From Bacillota bacterium (GTDB lineage: Bacteria > Bacillota > Clostridia > Peptostreptococcales > Anaerovoracaceae), in assembly GCA_017438285.1 (NCBI GenBank), contig JAFRVY010000026.1, positions 62,001 to 126,000 of the forward strand: 64,000 nt of DNA, in the 5' to 3' direction. A model generated the notes under the pieces. That model did no database searches and had not been told where the DNA came from. It was given only the letters and a program-made list of their open reading frames with translations. Every line of letters starts with the position of its first letter. Within the stretch, counting starts at the first letter, position 1. This document shows, one piece after another, positions 1 through 8,342 of the stretch. A program made the position numbers and the translations under genes.

Positions 1-545
1 ATGTTTGTAAGGAACCCATTCTCGTCCATCTCGCAGACACCGCGGGATACATGTCCGTGTTCTGTGATTGTGTTCTGCAGCTGGTAGCCTATCATGCAGT
101 AATCGTATTTGTCCCCGTCTTCATGGGTTGTCAGGTAGTCATAAATGCTTGTGAATCCGCTCGGTCCGTAGTAGTCGTCCGCATTGATGACTGCGATAGG
201 TCCGTCGATCAGGTCGCGGGCTGCGAGGATCGCGTGGGATGTTCCCCAAGGTTTCTCTCTGCCTTCCGGGATCTCAAACCATTCCGGAACGTCATCGAGC
301 GCCTGATAGGCGTACTCGATTTCCATGTATTTGCCCGCTCTCTCATCCACGATCTCGCGGAAAATGTCTCTATGTTCTTCGCGTATTATGAAAATGGCGC
401 GGTCGAATCCTGCCATCATGGCATCATAGAGTGAGAAGTCGAGGATGATCTCCCCGGTATCTGTCATCGATTCAACCTGTTTCAGGCCTCCGTATCTAGA
501 GCCCATGCCTGCTGCCATAATCACTAAAGTCGGTTTTTTGCTCAT
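1..545 (-). CDS. Sugar-phosphate nucleotidyltransferase, 3' part outside window
   Basis: Reading the minus strand from an ATG at 545 gives an uninterrupted protein that runs off the left edge. It opens with VIMAAGMGSRYGGLKQ, the glycine-rich nucleotide-binding signature of NTP transferases (usual form GxGTRxxPxTK). Later the segment AVINADDYYG supplies the metal-binding aspartates expected near residue 110-125. Such enzymes join a sugar 1-phosphate to an NTP. The sugar cannot be told from this half. It is divergent from the small operon starting at 653. About 180 residues are visible, so the C-terminal part is unknown. Confidence 0.85.
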   Translation of the reverse strand, partial: MSKKPTLVIMAAGMGSRYGGLKQVESMTDTGEIILDFSLYDAMMAGFDRAIFIIREEHRDIFREIVDERAGKYMEIEYAYQALDDVPEWFEIPEGREKPWGTSHAILAARDLIDGPIAVINADDYYGPSGFTSIYDYLTTHEDGDKYDYCMIGYQLQNTITEHGHVSRGVCEMDENGFLTN

Positions 546-652
546 TATTCTGTCCTTTCCCTCTTGACTATTCCTTCCAGCTAAACAATTTTATCATAGA
601 ATTGTGGTATAATAAAAGAACTAAAATCCATGCAGGTAAACGAGGAAAAGAG

Positions 653-910
653 ATGAACAAAGATACTAAGAATGACGACATCATAACGAGCCGGTCTCTT
701 CATGACCAGGTCAATGCAGAACGCAAACGCGAAGGCAAAGACGAGCTTCCTGAAATCAACGCTGCCGGCGGTGCCAGCACCGGCAATTTTGCTAGGCGTG
801 ACAAGTCCTGGAACAGCGTTCCCGGCTTCTTTGCCAAGATGTTCAAAGGCTCCGGTGATGAGGAAGACAAAGCCGCGGACACATCTGCAAAGGAGTCCGA
901 TGATGAGTAA
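653..910 (+). CDS. Small acidic/charged hypothetical protein
   Basis: An 85-residue protein starting at the ATG at 653, behind a GAGGAAAAGAG ribosome-binding stretch. It is rich in charged residues (KREGKDELPE, SGDEEDKAAD), with no membrane segment, signal peptide or cysteine motif. I recognise no family. A TATAAT box at 608-613 sits upstream without a clear -35. Its stop overlaps the start of the next gene (903), so translation is probably coupled within a four-gene operon ending with plsC. The low-complexity C-terminus suggests a disordered tail. Confidence 0.6.
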   Translation: MNKDTKNDDIITSRSLHDQVNAERKREGKDELPEINAAGGASTGNFARRDKSWNSVPGFFAKMFKGSGDEEDKAADTSAKESDDE

Positions 911-1400
911 GAAACTTGTTATCGTCACCGGCTATTTCGGTGCGCCGATTGAGGAAGCGGCAAGGGAAATTGCATTGGCGCGAGGTTTTGCATGTCTGTC
1001 TCTTGACCGGGAGATCGAGAAGCGCGATGGCCGCAGCATAACCCGTCTCTGCATGATGAACGGCGAACACGGCTACCGAAATCAGGAGTACGAGATTCTG
1101 AACGAGATCAACGAGGCGCCGGAAAGCTTTTGTGCCGACTCGGAAGGACTGGTGGTCGCCTGTGGAGACGGCGTCCTCTATGACGATATGTCGCGGGAGA
1201 TCGCGGAGGCAAATGAGTTTGTGATCGTCGGAGACGACTTGACCGCCGGAGAGCTTTGGGACCGCGCAAAAGCTCAGGGTGGTTCGTATCACGCCTTTAT
1301 GGCTTTTGGAAGCGAAGATGAGAAGCGGGCGGCTTTTGAAAAATATCTGGACAGGCAGAGAGCTCTGTTCGAGAAAGTTGGAGGGAAAAATGATCTATAA
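903..1400 (+). CDS. Shikimate-kinase-like protein lacking the P-loop
   Basis: A 165-residue protein. ATG codons lie at 900 and 903; AGGAG at 891-895 favours 903. The middle matches shikimate kinase: SLDREIEKRDGRSITRLCMMNGEHGYRNQEYEIL corresponds to the family segment with DxxIE, GxSI, GE and FRxxE. VVACGDGVLYDD corresponds to the TGGG segment. The N-terminal Walker A loop (GxxGxGKT/S) is replaced by GYFGAPIEEAARE, with no lysine, so ATP binding is doubtful. It overlaps both neighbours and sits upstream of a DUF2148 gene. It may be a non-catalytic binder of an unknown ligand; a true aroK role is unlikely. Confidence 0.6.
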   Translation: MSKKLVIVTGYFGAPIEEAAREIALARGFACLSLDREIEKRDGRSITRLCMMNGEHGYRNQEYEILNEINEAPESFCADSEGLVVACGDGVLYDDMSREIAEANEFVIVGDDLTAGELWDRAKAQGGSYHAFMAFGSEDEKRAAFEKYLDRQRALFEKVGGKNDL

Positions 1401-1938
1401 AAGAGAATATGCTGCGAAAGAAACAGTTATGAGAGTTGCGCAGGCCATGGTCACGGCAGCGGTGACTGCGCCGAAGGGACACGGCATCGACAATCTGCTG
1501 GCTGTCATCGTTGACGGCGAGGACAAAGCCGTGCTGGCATACCATATGCGCGACATCTATAAGGAAACCGGCGCAGACTTCTTTAACAGAGATGCGGGCT
1601 GCGTCGACGCCAGCGAGTGCGTTGTGCTTCTGGCAACAAAGGACGAGCCGATCCTGCTGGATGACTGCGGATACTGCGGTCTCAAGGATTGTGCCGAGAA
1701 CCGTGCGGCCGGTGCAAGCTGCGCGTTCAATGTCACGGACCTTGGCATCGCTGTCGGTTCTGCCGTTTCCATTGCTGCAGACAACCGCGTGGATGCGCGC
1801 GTCTTTTTCTCGGCCGGCAAGGCAGCGCTGAGAATGGGCCTCTTCGGTGACGACGTACGCGTATGTTACGGCATTCCGCTTTCGGCGACTTCAAAGAGCA
1901 TTTTCTTCGACAGAGATCCCGGCGCAGTGCTGCTCTAG
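1390..1938 (+). CDS. DUF2148 ferredoxin-like domain protein
   Basis: A 182-residue protein starting at the ATG at 1390, overlapping the previous stop. GAGGG just upstream acts as the ribosome-binding site. The key signature is CGYCGLKDC around residues 97-105, preceded by ILLDD, typical of DUF2148 proteins, which are predicted to bind an iron-sulfur cluster. Further cysteines occur at CVDASECV and ASCAF. The C-terminal CYGIPLSATSKSIFFDR is also family-like. The biochemical role of the family is not established. Position in an operon with a lipid acyltransferase gives no clear clue. Confidence 0.8.
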   Translation: MIYKREYAAKETVMRVAQAMVTAAVTAPKGHGIDNLLAVIVDGEDKAVLAYHMRDIYKETGADFFNRDAGCVDASECVVLLATKDEPILLDDCGYCGLKDCAENRAAGASCAFNVTDLGIAVGSAVSIAADNRVDARVFFSAGKAALRMGLFGDDVRVCYGIPLSATSKSIFFDRDPGAVLL

Positions 1939-1975
1939 TCCGGGCTGTCAAGTTGGAATAAACAGGAGTTATTTG

Positions 1976-2725
1976 ATGGTAATCATTAGAAATATACCGG
2001 CAGCAATCAAGCTGCTCAGAGACGTAAAATACTTCAATAAAAACAAGAAGAAGATCGACGCTGCCCGCGCGGCAGGTGACTATGAGGAAGAGCGCAAGTG
2101 GATTCTCGACTCCACTTCCACTTTCGGCAAGATGATCATCGACCAGTTCGGCTGCGATCTGCATGTCTACGGGGAAGAGAATATACCGGACAAAGGTCCT
2201 GTCGTCATCATGGCCAATCACCAGAGCTATGCGGACATCCCGATCTGTTTCGCAGTATTCAATAAATTCCAAATCGGCTTCATTGCCAAACGGTATCTAG
2301 CAAAGGCTCCGCTCATTGGAGAGTGGATGCCCCGCATCAGAAGCGTCTTCATCGAAAACGATGAGCCGCGCAAAGCCCTGCGCGCAATCAACGCAGGAAT
2401 CGAACTCATTAATGACGGCTTCTCCATGGTCATCTGTCCGGAGGGAACGAGAAGCAGAGGCCCCGAGATGGGACCCTTTATGAAAGGCGCCATCAAGTTG
2501 GCGACCAAGCCGGGCGTTCCCCTCATTCCGGTGTCCATCAACGGTACGTGGCACATGTTTGAGGAAACGGGAATCGCCAGAGGCGCCCGCATCGATGTCA
2601 TTGTCCATGAGCCGATCGAAACGGCTGGCATCGACCGACAGGAGGAAAAGGTCCTCATCGACAATGTCGAACAGATCATCAGGGACGGTGTCGAGAAACT
2701 GGTGGAAGAGGAAAAACAGCGTTGA
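1976..2725 (+). CDS. plsC: 1-acyl-sn-glycerol-3-phosphate acyltransferase (PlsC family)
   Basis: A 249-residue lysophosphatidate acyltransferase that adds the second acyl chain in phosphatidic acid synthesis at the membrane. The HX4D catalytic motif is seen as NHQSYADIP. The phosphate-binding PEGTRSRG motif follows, then the PLIPVSINGTW block. The ATG at 1976 lies 7 bp after AGGAG (1964-1968). It is the last gene of the short operon and is followed directly by a strong hairpin terminator. Length is normal for bacterial PlsC. The exact acyl acceptor is assigned by family only. Confidence 0.88.
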   Translation: MVIIRNIPAAIKLLRDVKYFNKNKKKIDAARAAGDYEEERKWILDSTSTFGKMIIDQFGCDLHVYGEENIPDKGPVVIMANHQSYADIPICFAVFNKFQIGFIAKRYLAKAPLIGEWMPRIRSVFIENDEPRKALRAINAGIELINDGFSMVICPEGTRSRGPEMGPFMKGAIKLATKPGVPLIPVSINGTWHMFEETGIARGARIDVIVHEPIETAGIDRQEEKVLIDNVEQIIRDGVEKLVEEEKQR

Positions 2726-2755
2726 TTTCAGATTCCGCACTATCTGTAAATTGAA

Positions 2756-2793
2756 AAAGCCTTGGAAGCATATCGTTCGCATTCCAAGGCTTT
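2756..2793. terminator. Bidirectional intrinsic terminator between plsC and blaR1-like gene
   Basis: Arms AAAGCCTTGGAA (2756-2767) and TTCCAAGGCTTT (2782-2793) form a 12-bp perfect stem. T-rich tracts follow in both directions, so it can end both the plsC operon and the convergent blaR1-like transcript. Confidence 0.9.
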
Positions 2794-2821
2794 GTTTTTG
2801 TTCGTTTCGGATTTTAGTCCC

Positions 2822-4234
2822 TTATTTGTTCGCCGCCTCATAGTACGGTTCCGGATCCACGGTGCTGCCGTCTGCCTTGCGCAGTTCTAAATGAAGGTGT
2901 TCTCCAGTGGCCTTTCCAGTTTTTCCAACCGTGGCGATTTGATCTCCCGCCTTTACTTGCGCTCCATCATTTACATCGATCGACGCGCAGTGAGCATAGA
3001 AGGTGATGTATCCGTTTCCGTGGTCTATCATTACGGTTTTGCCAAATCCCCCAGGATTTTCAGGTATGGTCGCTTTGCCATCAGCCACCGCATAGATCGG
3101 AGTGCCTTCTTCTGCGGCAAAGTCGACTCCCTCGTGTTTTTTCCCAGAGCGATATCCATAACCTGACGTTAATGTCCCTTCTTCAGGATCAATCGGCACG
3201 TTCTCAAACTGAAACTCCTCGTCTGCTTCCGCGGCCGCCGATGTTTCTGCGGCTGCCGTCGCTTCTGTTGCTTCGGCGGCGGTTCCTTCGGTGTCCGCGG
3301 AAACTGTCATCCCATTCGTTCCGCATGCGACGATCGTAAGGGCGCACACCAAAACCGCAGCTATTGTCAATAGTTTAGATACCCTCTTATATTTCATTGC
3401 ATTCACAATCCTTTCTTTAATGTTGTTTTCTCCAAACGCCAACGGACTTGCCAGCGAAAATTTCTTTCCCATGGAAAATGATAGCAGTGCTAAGCTGTAT
3501 CTCTTCTGTGCGTCCTCATACTGGGACAACACATATTCGTCACAGCTCATTTCCATATCTTTTTCCATTTCGTAAAATGCGAGCCAGCACAAAGGATTGA
3601 ACCAATGCAAAATCAAAAGGGCAAACGAAAGCAATTTGATAATCGGATCTTTTCGTCGAATATGGCAGCTTTCATGGGCTATCGCAATATCCTCCACTTC
3701 CGGATCGAGACCAAAAGGCAGATAGATCGTCGGTTTCAGAAATCCCAGTATGAATGGTGAGCGGATATCTGCCTGTCTGATATTATCTTTCAATGTCATA
3801 GATATCTGCATCTTGTGCTTCAGCCTTACATAGGAAATGATTCCATACGCCAAAAGCGCAGCGATCCCGATCAGCCAAATCCATGCAAGGATGTCTATGG
3901 CCGTAACGGCAGAATGTGCCGGCGCCGCTTCCTGCGCTGCAGACAGCACCGGTATGCCCGTATTTACCGAGGATCCTTCTGCTTCGCTTTGCCCTGCCGG
4001 CACTCCCGAAAAGTCAACGATCGCATTTTCACTGCTTCCGAAATGCAGGTTGAACACGCTGAGCACCGATCCAAAGGAAAAAGGACAAAGCAACCTAAAA
4101 GCGACAACGCTCCACAAGGCGTAGGAAAACTTTTTCGGCGCCCCGATAAGCACGAGTCTGCACAGCAACACGGCCAATATGACATAGCCGGCCGATATAC
4201 TCATTTGTATTATCTGAAGGAATATATCTGTCAT
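2822..4234 (-). CDS. BlaR1/MecR1-like M56 metalloprotease fused to M23 peptidase domain
   Basis: A 470-residue membrane protein. The N-terminal third holds hydrophobic segments (about residues 1-60 and 110-140) typical of BlaR1 antirepressors. HESCH at about 187-191 is the M56 zinc motif. A third hydrophobic segment near 285-305 ends in a cysteine (VACG). An Ala/Glu/Thr-rich linker leads to an extracellular M23 (LytM) peptidase domain with HEGVDFAA and HLHLE zinc ligands. A classical BlaR1 has a penicillin-binding sensor in that position. It follows the blaI gene by 2 bp, so it probably relieves BlaI repression. The signal it senses is inferred to be cell-wall state. Confidence 0.85.
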   Translation of the reverse strand: MTDIFLQIIQMSISAGYVILAVLLCRLVLIGAPKKFSYALWSVVAFRLLCPFSFGSVLSVFNLHFGSSENAIVDFSGVPAGQSEAEGSSVNTGIPVLSAAQEAAPAHSAVTAIDILAWIWLIGIAALLAYGIISYVRLKHKMQISMTLKDNIRQADIRSPFILGFLKPTIYLPFGLDPEVEDIAIAHESCHIRRKDPIIKLLSFALLILHWFNPLCWLAFYEMEKDMEMSCDEYVLSQYEDAQKRYSLALLSFSMGKKFSLASPLAFGENNIKERIVNAMKYKRVSKLLTIAAVLVCALTIVACGTNGMTVSADTEGTAAEATEATAAAETSAAAEADEEFQFENVPIDPEEGTLTSGYGYRSGKKHEGVDFAAEEGTPIYAVADGKATIPENPGGFGKTVMIDHGNGYITFYAHCASIDVNDGAQVKAGDQIATVGKTGKATGEHLHLELRKADGSTVDPEPYYEAANK

Positions 4235-4236
4235 GG

Positions 4237-4599
4237 CTATCTTTCCTTAAAACTGTCGATCAATCGCTTGATCTCTTCGGCTTCGGTTTCTGATATCGTC
4301 TTACCATTAAGAAAAGTCGTCAAAAAATGCGGCAGAGAACCGGAAAATGTCTGATCCATAAAGATTTCACTTTCTGCTTTTTCAACGTCTTTTCTGTCGA
4401 CGCGTGAAACGACAATGGAATTGTCGTTATCTATAAAGCCCTTCTCTTTCATCTTTCTGAGCATTGTGAAGGTCGTGGACTTTTTCCAGTCAAATGCCTC
4501 ACTGCATTTTTTCACGAGCTGCATCGAACTGATCGGTTCGTTATCCCATATCAGTGACAGAAAACGGTATTCCATTGTCCCCAATCTATTTTTTGTCAT
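4237..4599 (-). CDS. BlaI/MecI-family transcriptional repressor
   Basis: A 120-residue winged-helix repressor. LGTMEYRFLSLIWDNEPISSMQLVKKC and the wing segment STTFTMLRKMKEKGFID are characteristic of BlaI. These proteins dimerise on dyads with TACA/TGTA cores and are cleaved after activation of a BlaR1 partner, here the next gene. A matching operator overlaps its own promoter (4641-4669), so it is very probably autoregulated. The N-terminal MTKNR start is supported by an AGGAGG-type site just upstream on the minus strand. Confidence 0.88.
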   Translation of the reverse strand: MTKNRLGTMEYRFLSLIWDNEPISSMQLVKKCSEAFDWKKSTTFTMLRKMKEKGFIDNDNSIVVSRVDRKDVEKAESEIFMDQTFSGSLPHFLTTFLNGKTISETEAEEIKRLIDSFKER

Positions 4600-4640
4600 G
4601 GTTCCTCCTGTTTTGGTCTATCGCGATAAACCTTGTGACA

Positions 4641-4669
4641 AGTTTACTACAGTAAACCTATCTTGTCAA
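4641..4669 (-). promoter_or_regulatory. blaI promoter with embedded BlaI-type operator
   Basis: On the minus strand TTGACA (4669-4664) and TAAACT (4646-4641) are 17 bp apart. The dyad GTTTACTGTAGTAAAC (4657-4642) covers the spacer and the -10. It contains the TACTGTAGTA core expected for BlaI/MecI boxes. Binding here would block transcription of both genes. Confidence 0.8.
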
Positions 4670-4679
4670 CAATAAAAAA

Positions 4680-4702
4680 GCGGTCCCTGTCATCTGGACC
4701 GC
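4680..4702 (-). terminator. Terminator after trpS
   Basis: Minus-strand hairpin with arms GCGGTCC (4696-4702 as read on minus) and GGACCGC (4686-4680), followed by a run of T. It lies 25 bp after the trpS stop and ends the gyrB-gyrA-trpS transcript. Confidence 0.9.
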
Positions 4703-4726
4703 CTTTGCTGTATGTGTCTTTGCAGA

Positions 4727-5710
4727 TTACTTGAGGCCGAGACCGAACTTGTCTCTGACTCTCTTCATGACCGGTTCCGCAATGGCGTTTGCCCTCTCAG
4801 CGCCGTCCTTGAGGATTCTGATCAGCTCTTCTGATTCTCTGATCTCGTTGTAGTTCTGCTTGATCGGCGTGAGAGCTTCCTGCGTTACGGCAACCAGTTC
4901 CTTCTTCAGATCTCCGTACCCTCGCCAGTTCTGACCTGCAATGATCTCGTCGACGGTCTTGCCGCTCAGAGCGCTGTAGATGTTCAGCAGATTGCTGACG
5001 CCCGGTTTGTTCACCGGATCGAATCGGATTTCTCCGTCGGAGTCGGTGGTGGCTCTCATGATGGACTTCTTGATCTTGCTGTCTTCGTCGAGGAGGGAGA
5101 TTCTCGAGTGGATGTTCTCAGCACTCTTGCTCATCTTCTGCTCCGGATCGTCGAGCGCCATGATTCTGGCGCCGGCCTTCATGAACCTGCCGTCGGGAAC
5201 GACAAAAGTCTCGCCGTACTTATTGTTGATCCTTATGGCGATGTCGCGAGTCAGCTCGATGTGCTGTTTCTGGTCATTGCCGACCGGAACGATGTCCGTA
5301 TCGTAGAGCAGGATATCTGCCGCCATGAGCACGGGATATGTCAGGAGGCCCGTTCCTACGGATTCCTTGCCGCCGCTCTTGGCCTTGAACTGCGTCATTC
5401 TGCTGAGCTCTCCTGTGTAGGAATTGCAGCAGAGAACCCATCCCAGTTCCGCATGTCCGCTGACCTGAGACTGTACGAATATGATCGACTTTTTTGGGTC
5501 GATGCCGATTGCAAGGTAGAGTGCAGCAACGTCGAGAATGTGCCGCCTCAGTTCCTTTGGATCCTGCGGCACTGTTATCGCGTGTTCGTCGACGATGCAG
5601 TAGATGCACTCGTGGTCATTCTGCAGCTCAACGAACTGCTTCAGTGCGCCGAGGTAATTGCCAAGATGTATATTGCCTGTCGGCTGTACTCCTGAAAATA
5701 CACGTTTCAT
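4727..5710 (-). CDS. trpS: Tryptophanyl-tRNA synthetase
   Basis: A 327-residue class I synthetase that charges tRNA-Trp. The HIGH-like motif is TGNIHLGNYLGAL near the N-terminus and KMSKS appears as EQKMSKSAENIHSRI near residue 195. GNDQKQHIELTRDIA is the tryptophan-pocket block. The open frame continues into gyrA, but the real start is the ATG at 5710, because AGGAG lies just upstream and MKRVFSGVQPTGNIHLGN is the normal N-terminus. It follows gyrA by 16 bp. No T-box leader precedes it, so it is apparently co-transcribed with gyrase. Confidence 0.95.
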   Translation of the reverse strand: MKRVFSGVQPTGNIHLGNYLGALKQFVELQNDHECIYCIVDEHAITVPQDPKELRRHILDVAALYLAIGIDPKKSIIFVQSQVSGHAELGWVLCCNSYTGELSRMTQFKAKSGGKESVGTGLLTYPVLMAADILLYDTDIVPVGNDQKQHIELTRDIAIRINNKYGETFVVPDGRFMKAGARIMALDDPEQKMSKSAENIHSRISLLDEDSKIKKSIMRATTDSDGEIRFDPVNKPGVSNLLNIYSALSGKTVDEIIAGQNWRGYGDLKKELVAVTQEALTPIKQNYNEIRESEELIRILKDGAERANAIAEPVMKRVRDKFGLGLK

Positions 5711-5726
5711 TATTGTTGTTCTCCTG

Positions 5727-8324
5727 TTAGATATCGAGTTTGATCTGTTCTGCTTCTTCTGCGGCTTTTGCTTCCGCCTTTGCTTTTGCCTTTTCGGCGG
5801 CTGCTTTTTCTTTGGCGAGTTCAGCCTTGCGCTTTTGTCTCTGCTTTTGCGCCAGCATGGCGTCCTTTTCGTGTTCTTCTTCACGGATGACCTTGGCCAT
5901 GGAGATGATCTCGATGTCCTCGCCGGTTCTCATGATCTTGACACCCTGGGTCGCTCTGCCGAGCTTCGATACTCCCTTGGCTTCGATTCTGATGACCGTG
6001 CCGCCGGAGTTGATCAGGATGATCTCGTCTTCGTCATCTACGACGCAGGCTCCGATCAGCTGTCCGGTCTTCTTGAACTTGCTCTTGTCGTAAGTCAGCA
6101 GGCCTTTGCCGCCTCTGGCCTGGACTTTGTACTCCTCGACCGGCGTTCTCTTGCCGTAGCCTTTGCTCGTCACGACGAAGAGCTCTTCGCCCGGCTGTAC
6201 CAGTTCCATCGCGACGACTTCGTCATCCTTCTCGAGGTTGATCGCTCTAACGCCGCCGGCGACTCTGCCCATCGGACGAACGTCTTTCTCGGAGAAGCAG
6301 ATGCACTTGCCGTTCTTCGTGATGATGATGACGTTATCCGTACCGGATGTCTGCTTGATGCCGACCAGCTCGTCTCCGTCCTTCAGGGTGATGGCGATGA
6401 GGCCGGTCTTCCTGTTGGTATCGAACTGGGAGATTGCCGTCTTCTTGATCGTTCCTCTCTTGGTTACTGCGATGAGATACTTGTCATCTCTGAAATTTCT
6501 GAACGGAATGATCGTCGTGATGTTCTCCATGTTTGTCATGTTCAGGAAGTTCGCGGCATTGGTCCCCTTGGCCGTTCTCGTTGCCTCCGGAATTTCGTAT
6601 GCCTTGATCTTGTGAACCTTGCCCTTGTTGGTGAAGAACATGAGCTCATCGTGAGTCGATGTGAGGATGAGGGCTCTTACGAAGTCGTTTTCTCTGGTCG
6701 TCAGACCGGTGACTCCCTTGCCTCCCCTCTTCTGCGTCTTGTATGTATCCGCCGGAATCCTCTTGAGGTATCCGCGGTGGGTCAGCGTGATCGCTACCTG
6801 CTTCTCTTCGATCAGGTCTTCTTCGTCCATCTCGTCTTCCGCAGCGATGATCTTGGTTCGTCGCTTGTCGGCCCACTTCTTCTTGATCTCGAGCATCTCG
6901 TCTCTGATGACGCCCATCAAAAGCTTTTCGTCGGCCAGCAGGCTCTTATAGTATGCGATCTTCTTGCAAAGTTCTTCGTATTCCGCTTCCAGTTTCTCGC
7001 GTTCCAGCCCCTGCAGTCTTGCCAGTCTCATGTCGAGAATGGCCTGTGCCTGGATCGCGGTAAGACCGAAGCGCTTCATCAGTTTTTCTTTGGCGTCGTT
7101 GTAGCTTTCACGGATGGTCTTGATGACCTCGTCGATGTTGTCGAGAGCGATACGCAGACCTTCAACGATGTGGGCTCTGGCTTCCGCCTTTTCCAGATCG
7201 TACTTCGTCCTTCTCGTGACGACTTCCTTCTGATGCTTCAGATATTCTTCGATGATGTCCCTGAGATTGAGGATCTTCGGTCTGCCATCAACGATGGCCA
7301 GCATGATCATGCTGTAGTTTTCCTGCAGGGAGGTGTGTTTGTAGAGCTTGTTGAGCATGACTCTCGGATTGACAGTCGCCTTCAGCTCGATGACGATGCG
7401 GATGCCGTCCCTGTTGGATTCATCGCGTATCGCCGATATACCATCCAGCTTCTTGTCCCTGACCATTTCGCCGATTTTTTCAAGCATTCTGGCCTTGTTT
7501 ACCTGGTAAGGGATCTCTGTGACTACGATCTGGGACTTGCCCCTGCTGGTGTCTTCGATTTCGCAGACGGATCTGATGACGCACTTTCCCTGTCCCGTCC
7601 TATACGCATCCTGGAAGCCTTTCTTGCCGAGGATCTGCGCGCCTGTCGGGAAGTCCGGTCCCTTGACGATCTTGATCAGATCCTCAACGGTGCAGTCCTC
7701 ATCGTTGATGCCGCTTTCGATCATCTTGACACATGCGTCGATCGTTTCGCCGAGATTGTGCGGCGGAATCGATGTGGCCATACCGACAGCAATACCGTTG
7801 CTTCCGTTGATCAGAAGGTTCGGTACTCTGGACGGCAGTACGACCGGTTCCATTTCCTCCTCGTCGAAGTTCGGAATCATGTCTACCGTGTTCTTGTCGA
7901 TGTCGCGGATCATCTGCAGTGCGAACGGAGTCATACGCGCTTCCGTATAACGCATTGCTGCAGCGCCGTCTCCGTCAATGGATCCGAAGTTTCCGTGTCC
8001 GTCTATGAGCGGATACCTGGTCGCAAAAGGCTGCGCCAGTTTCACCATCGCTTCATAGATGGAGCTGTCACCGTGCGGGTGATATTTACCCATGACATCA
8101 CCGACGATACGGGCTGATTTTCTATGGGGTTTGTCCGGCGTAATGCCGAGACCGTTCATTCCAAAAAGAATTCTTCTGTGTACCGGCTTGAGTCCGTCCC
8201 TGACATCCGGAAGGGCTCTGCCCACGATGACGCTCATTGCGTAGTCGATGTAGGAGTTCTTCATCTCATCGTGGATCTCATGCTGTATCATTCTCTGGTC
8301 TTCCAGTAAGTTGTTCTTTGTCAC
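5727..8324 (-). CDS. gyrA: DNA gyrase subunit A
   Basis: An 865-residue type IIA topoisomerase subunit, which breaks and rejoins DNA. The catalytic tyrosine is in AAMRYTEARM. The GyrA box is QKRGGKG, which separates it from ParC. The quinolone-determining segment reads HPHGDSSIYEAMV, with Ser and Glu at the two main positions, the usual susceptible Gram-positive pattern. A Lys/Ala/Glu-rich tail of about 45 residues, ending KLDI, follows the beta-pinwheel. It lies 18 bp after gyrB, in the order gyrB-gyrA-trpS. Confidence 0.97.
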   Translation of the reverse strand: MTKNNLLEDQRMIQHEIHDEMKNSYIDYAMSVIVGRALPDVRDGLKPVHRRILFGMNGLGITPDKPHRKSARIVGDVMGKYHPHGDSSIYEAMVKLAQPFATRYPLIDGHGNFGSIDGDGAAAMRYTEARMTPFALQMIRDIDKNTVDMIPNFDEEEMEPVVLPSRVPNLLINGSNGIAVGMATSIPPHNLGETIDACVKMIESGINDEDCTVEDLIKIVKGPDFPTGAQILGKKGFQDAYRTGQGKCVIRSVCEIEDTSRGKSQIVVTEIPYQVNKARMLEKIGEMVRDKKLDGISAIRDESNRDGIRIVIELKATVNPRVMLNKLYKHTSLQENYSMIMLAIVDGRPKILNLRDIIEEYLKHQKEVVTRRTKYDLEKAEARAHIVEGLRIALDNIDEVIKTIRESYNDAKEKLMKRFGLTAIQAQAILDMRLARLQGLEREKLEAEYEELCKKIAYYKSLLADEKLLMGVIRDEMLEIKKKWADKRRTKIIAAEDEMDEEDLIEEKQVAITLTHRGYLKRIPADTYKTQKRGGKGVTGLTTRENDFVRALILTSTHDELMFFTNKGKVHKIKAYEIPEATRTAKGTNAANFLNMTNMENITTIIPFRNFRDDKYLIAVTKRGTIKKTAISQFDTNRKTGLIAITLKDGDELVGIKQTSGTDNVIIITKNGKCICFSEKDVRPMGRVAGGVRAINLEKDDEVVAMELVQPGEELFVVTSKGYGKRTPVEEYKVQARGGKGLLTYDKSKFKKTGQLIGACVVDDEDEIILINSGGTVIRIEAKGVSKLGRATQGVKIMRTGEDIEIISMAKVIREEEHEKDAMLAQKQRQKRKAELAKEKAAAEKAKAKAEAKAAEEAEQIKLDI

Positions 8325-8342
8325 TTAAGATGTCCTCCTTTC

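Noticed and set aside
5711..5884. Longer trpS start reaching into gyrA
   Set aside because: The extra residues are the out-of-frame translation of the gyrA tail; the ATG at 5710 has its own ribosome-binding site.
6100..8300. Long plus-strand open frame opposite gyrA
   Set aside because: It is antisense to a fully conserved gyrA and shows no family motif; long antisense frames arise from the codon bias.
5727..8324. gyrA as parC
   Set aside because: A GyrA box (QKRGGKG) is present and gyrB is adjacent near the origin.
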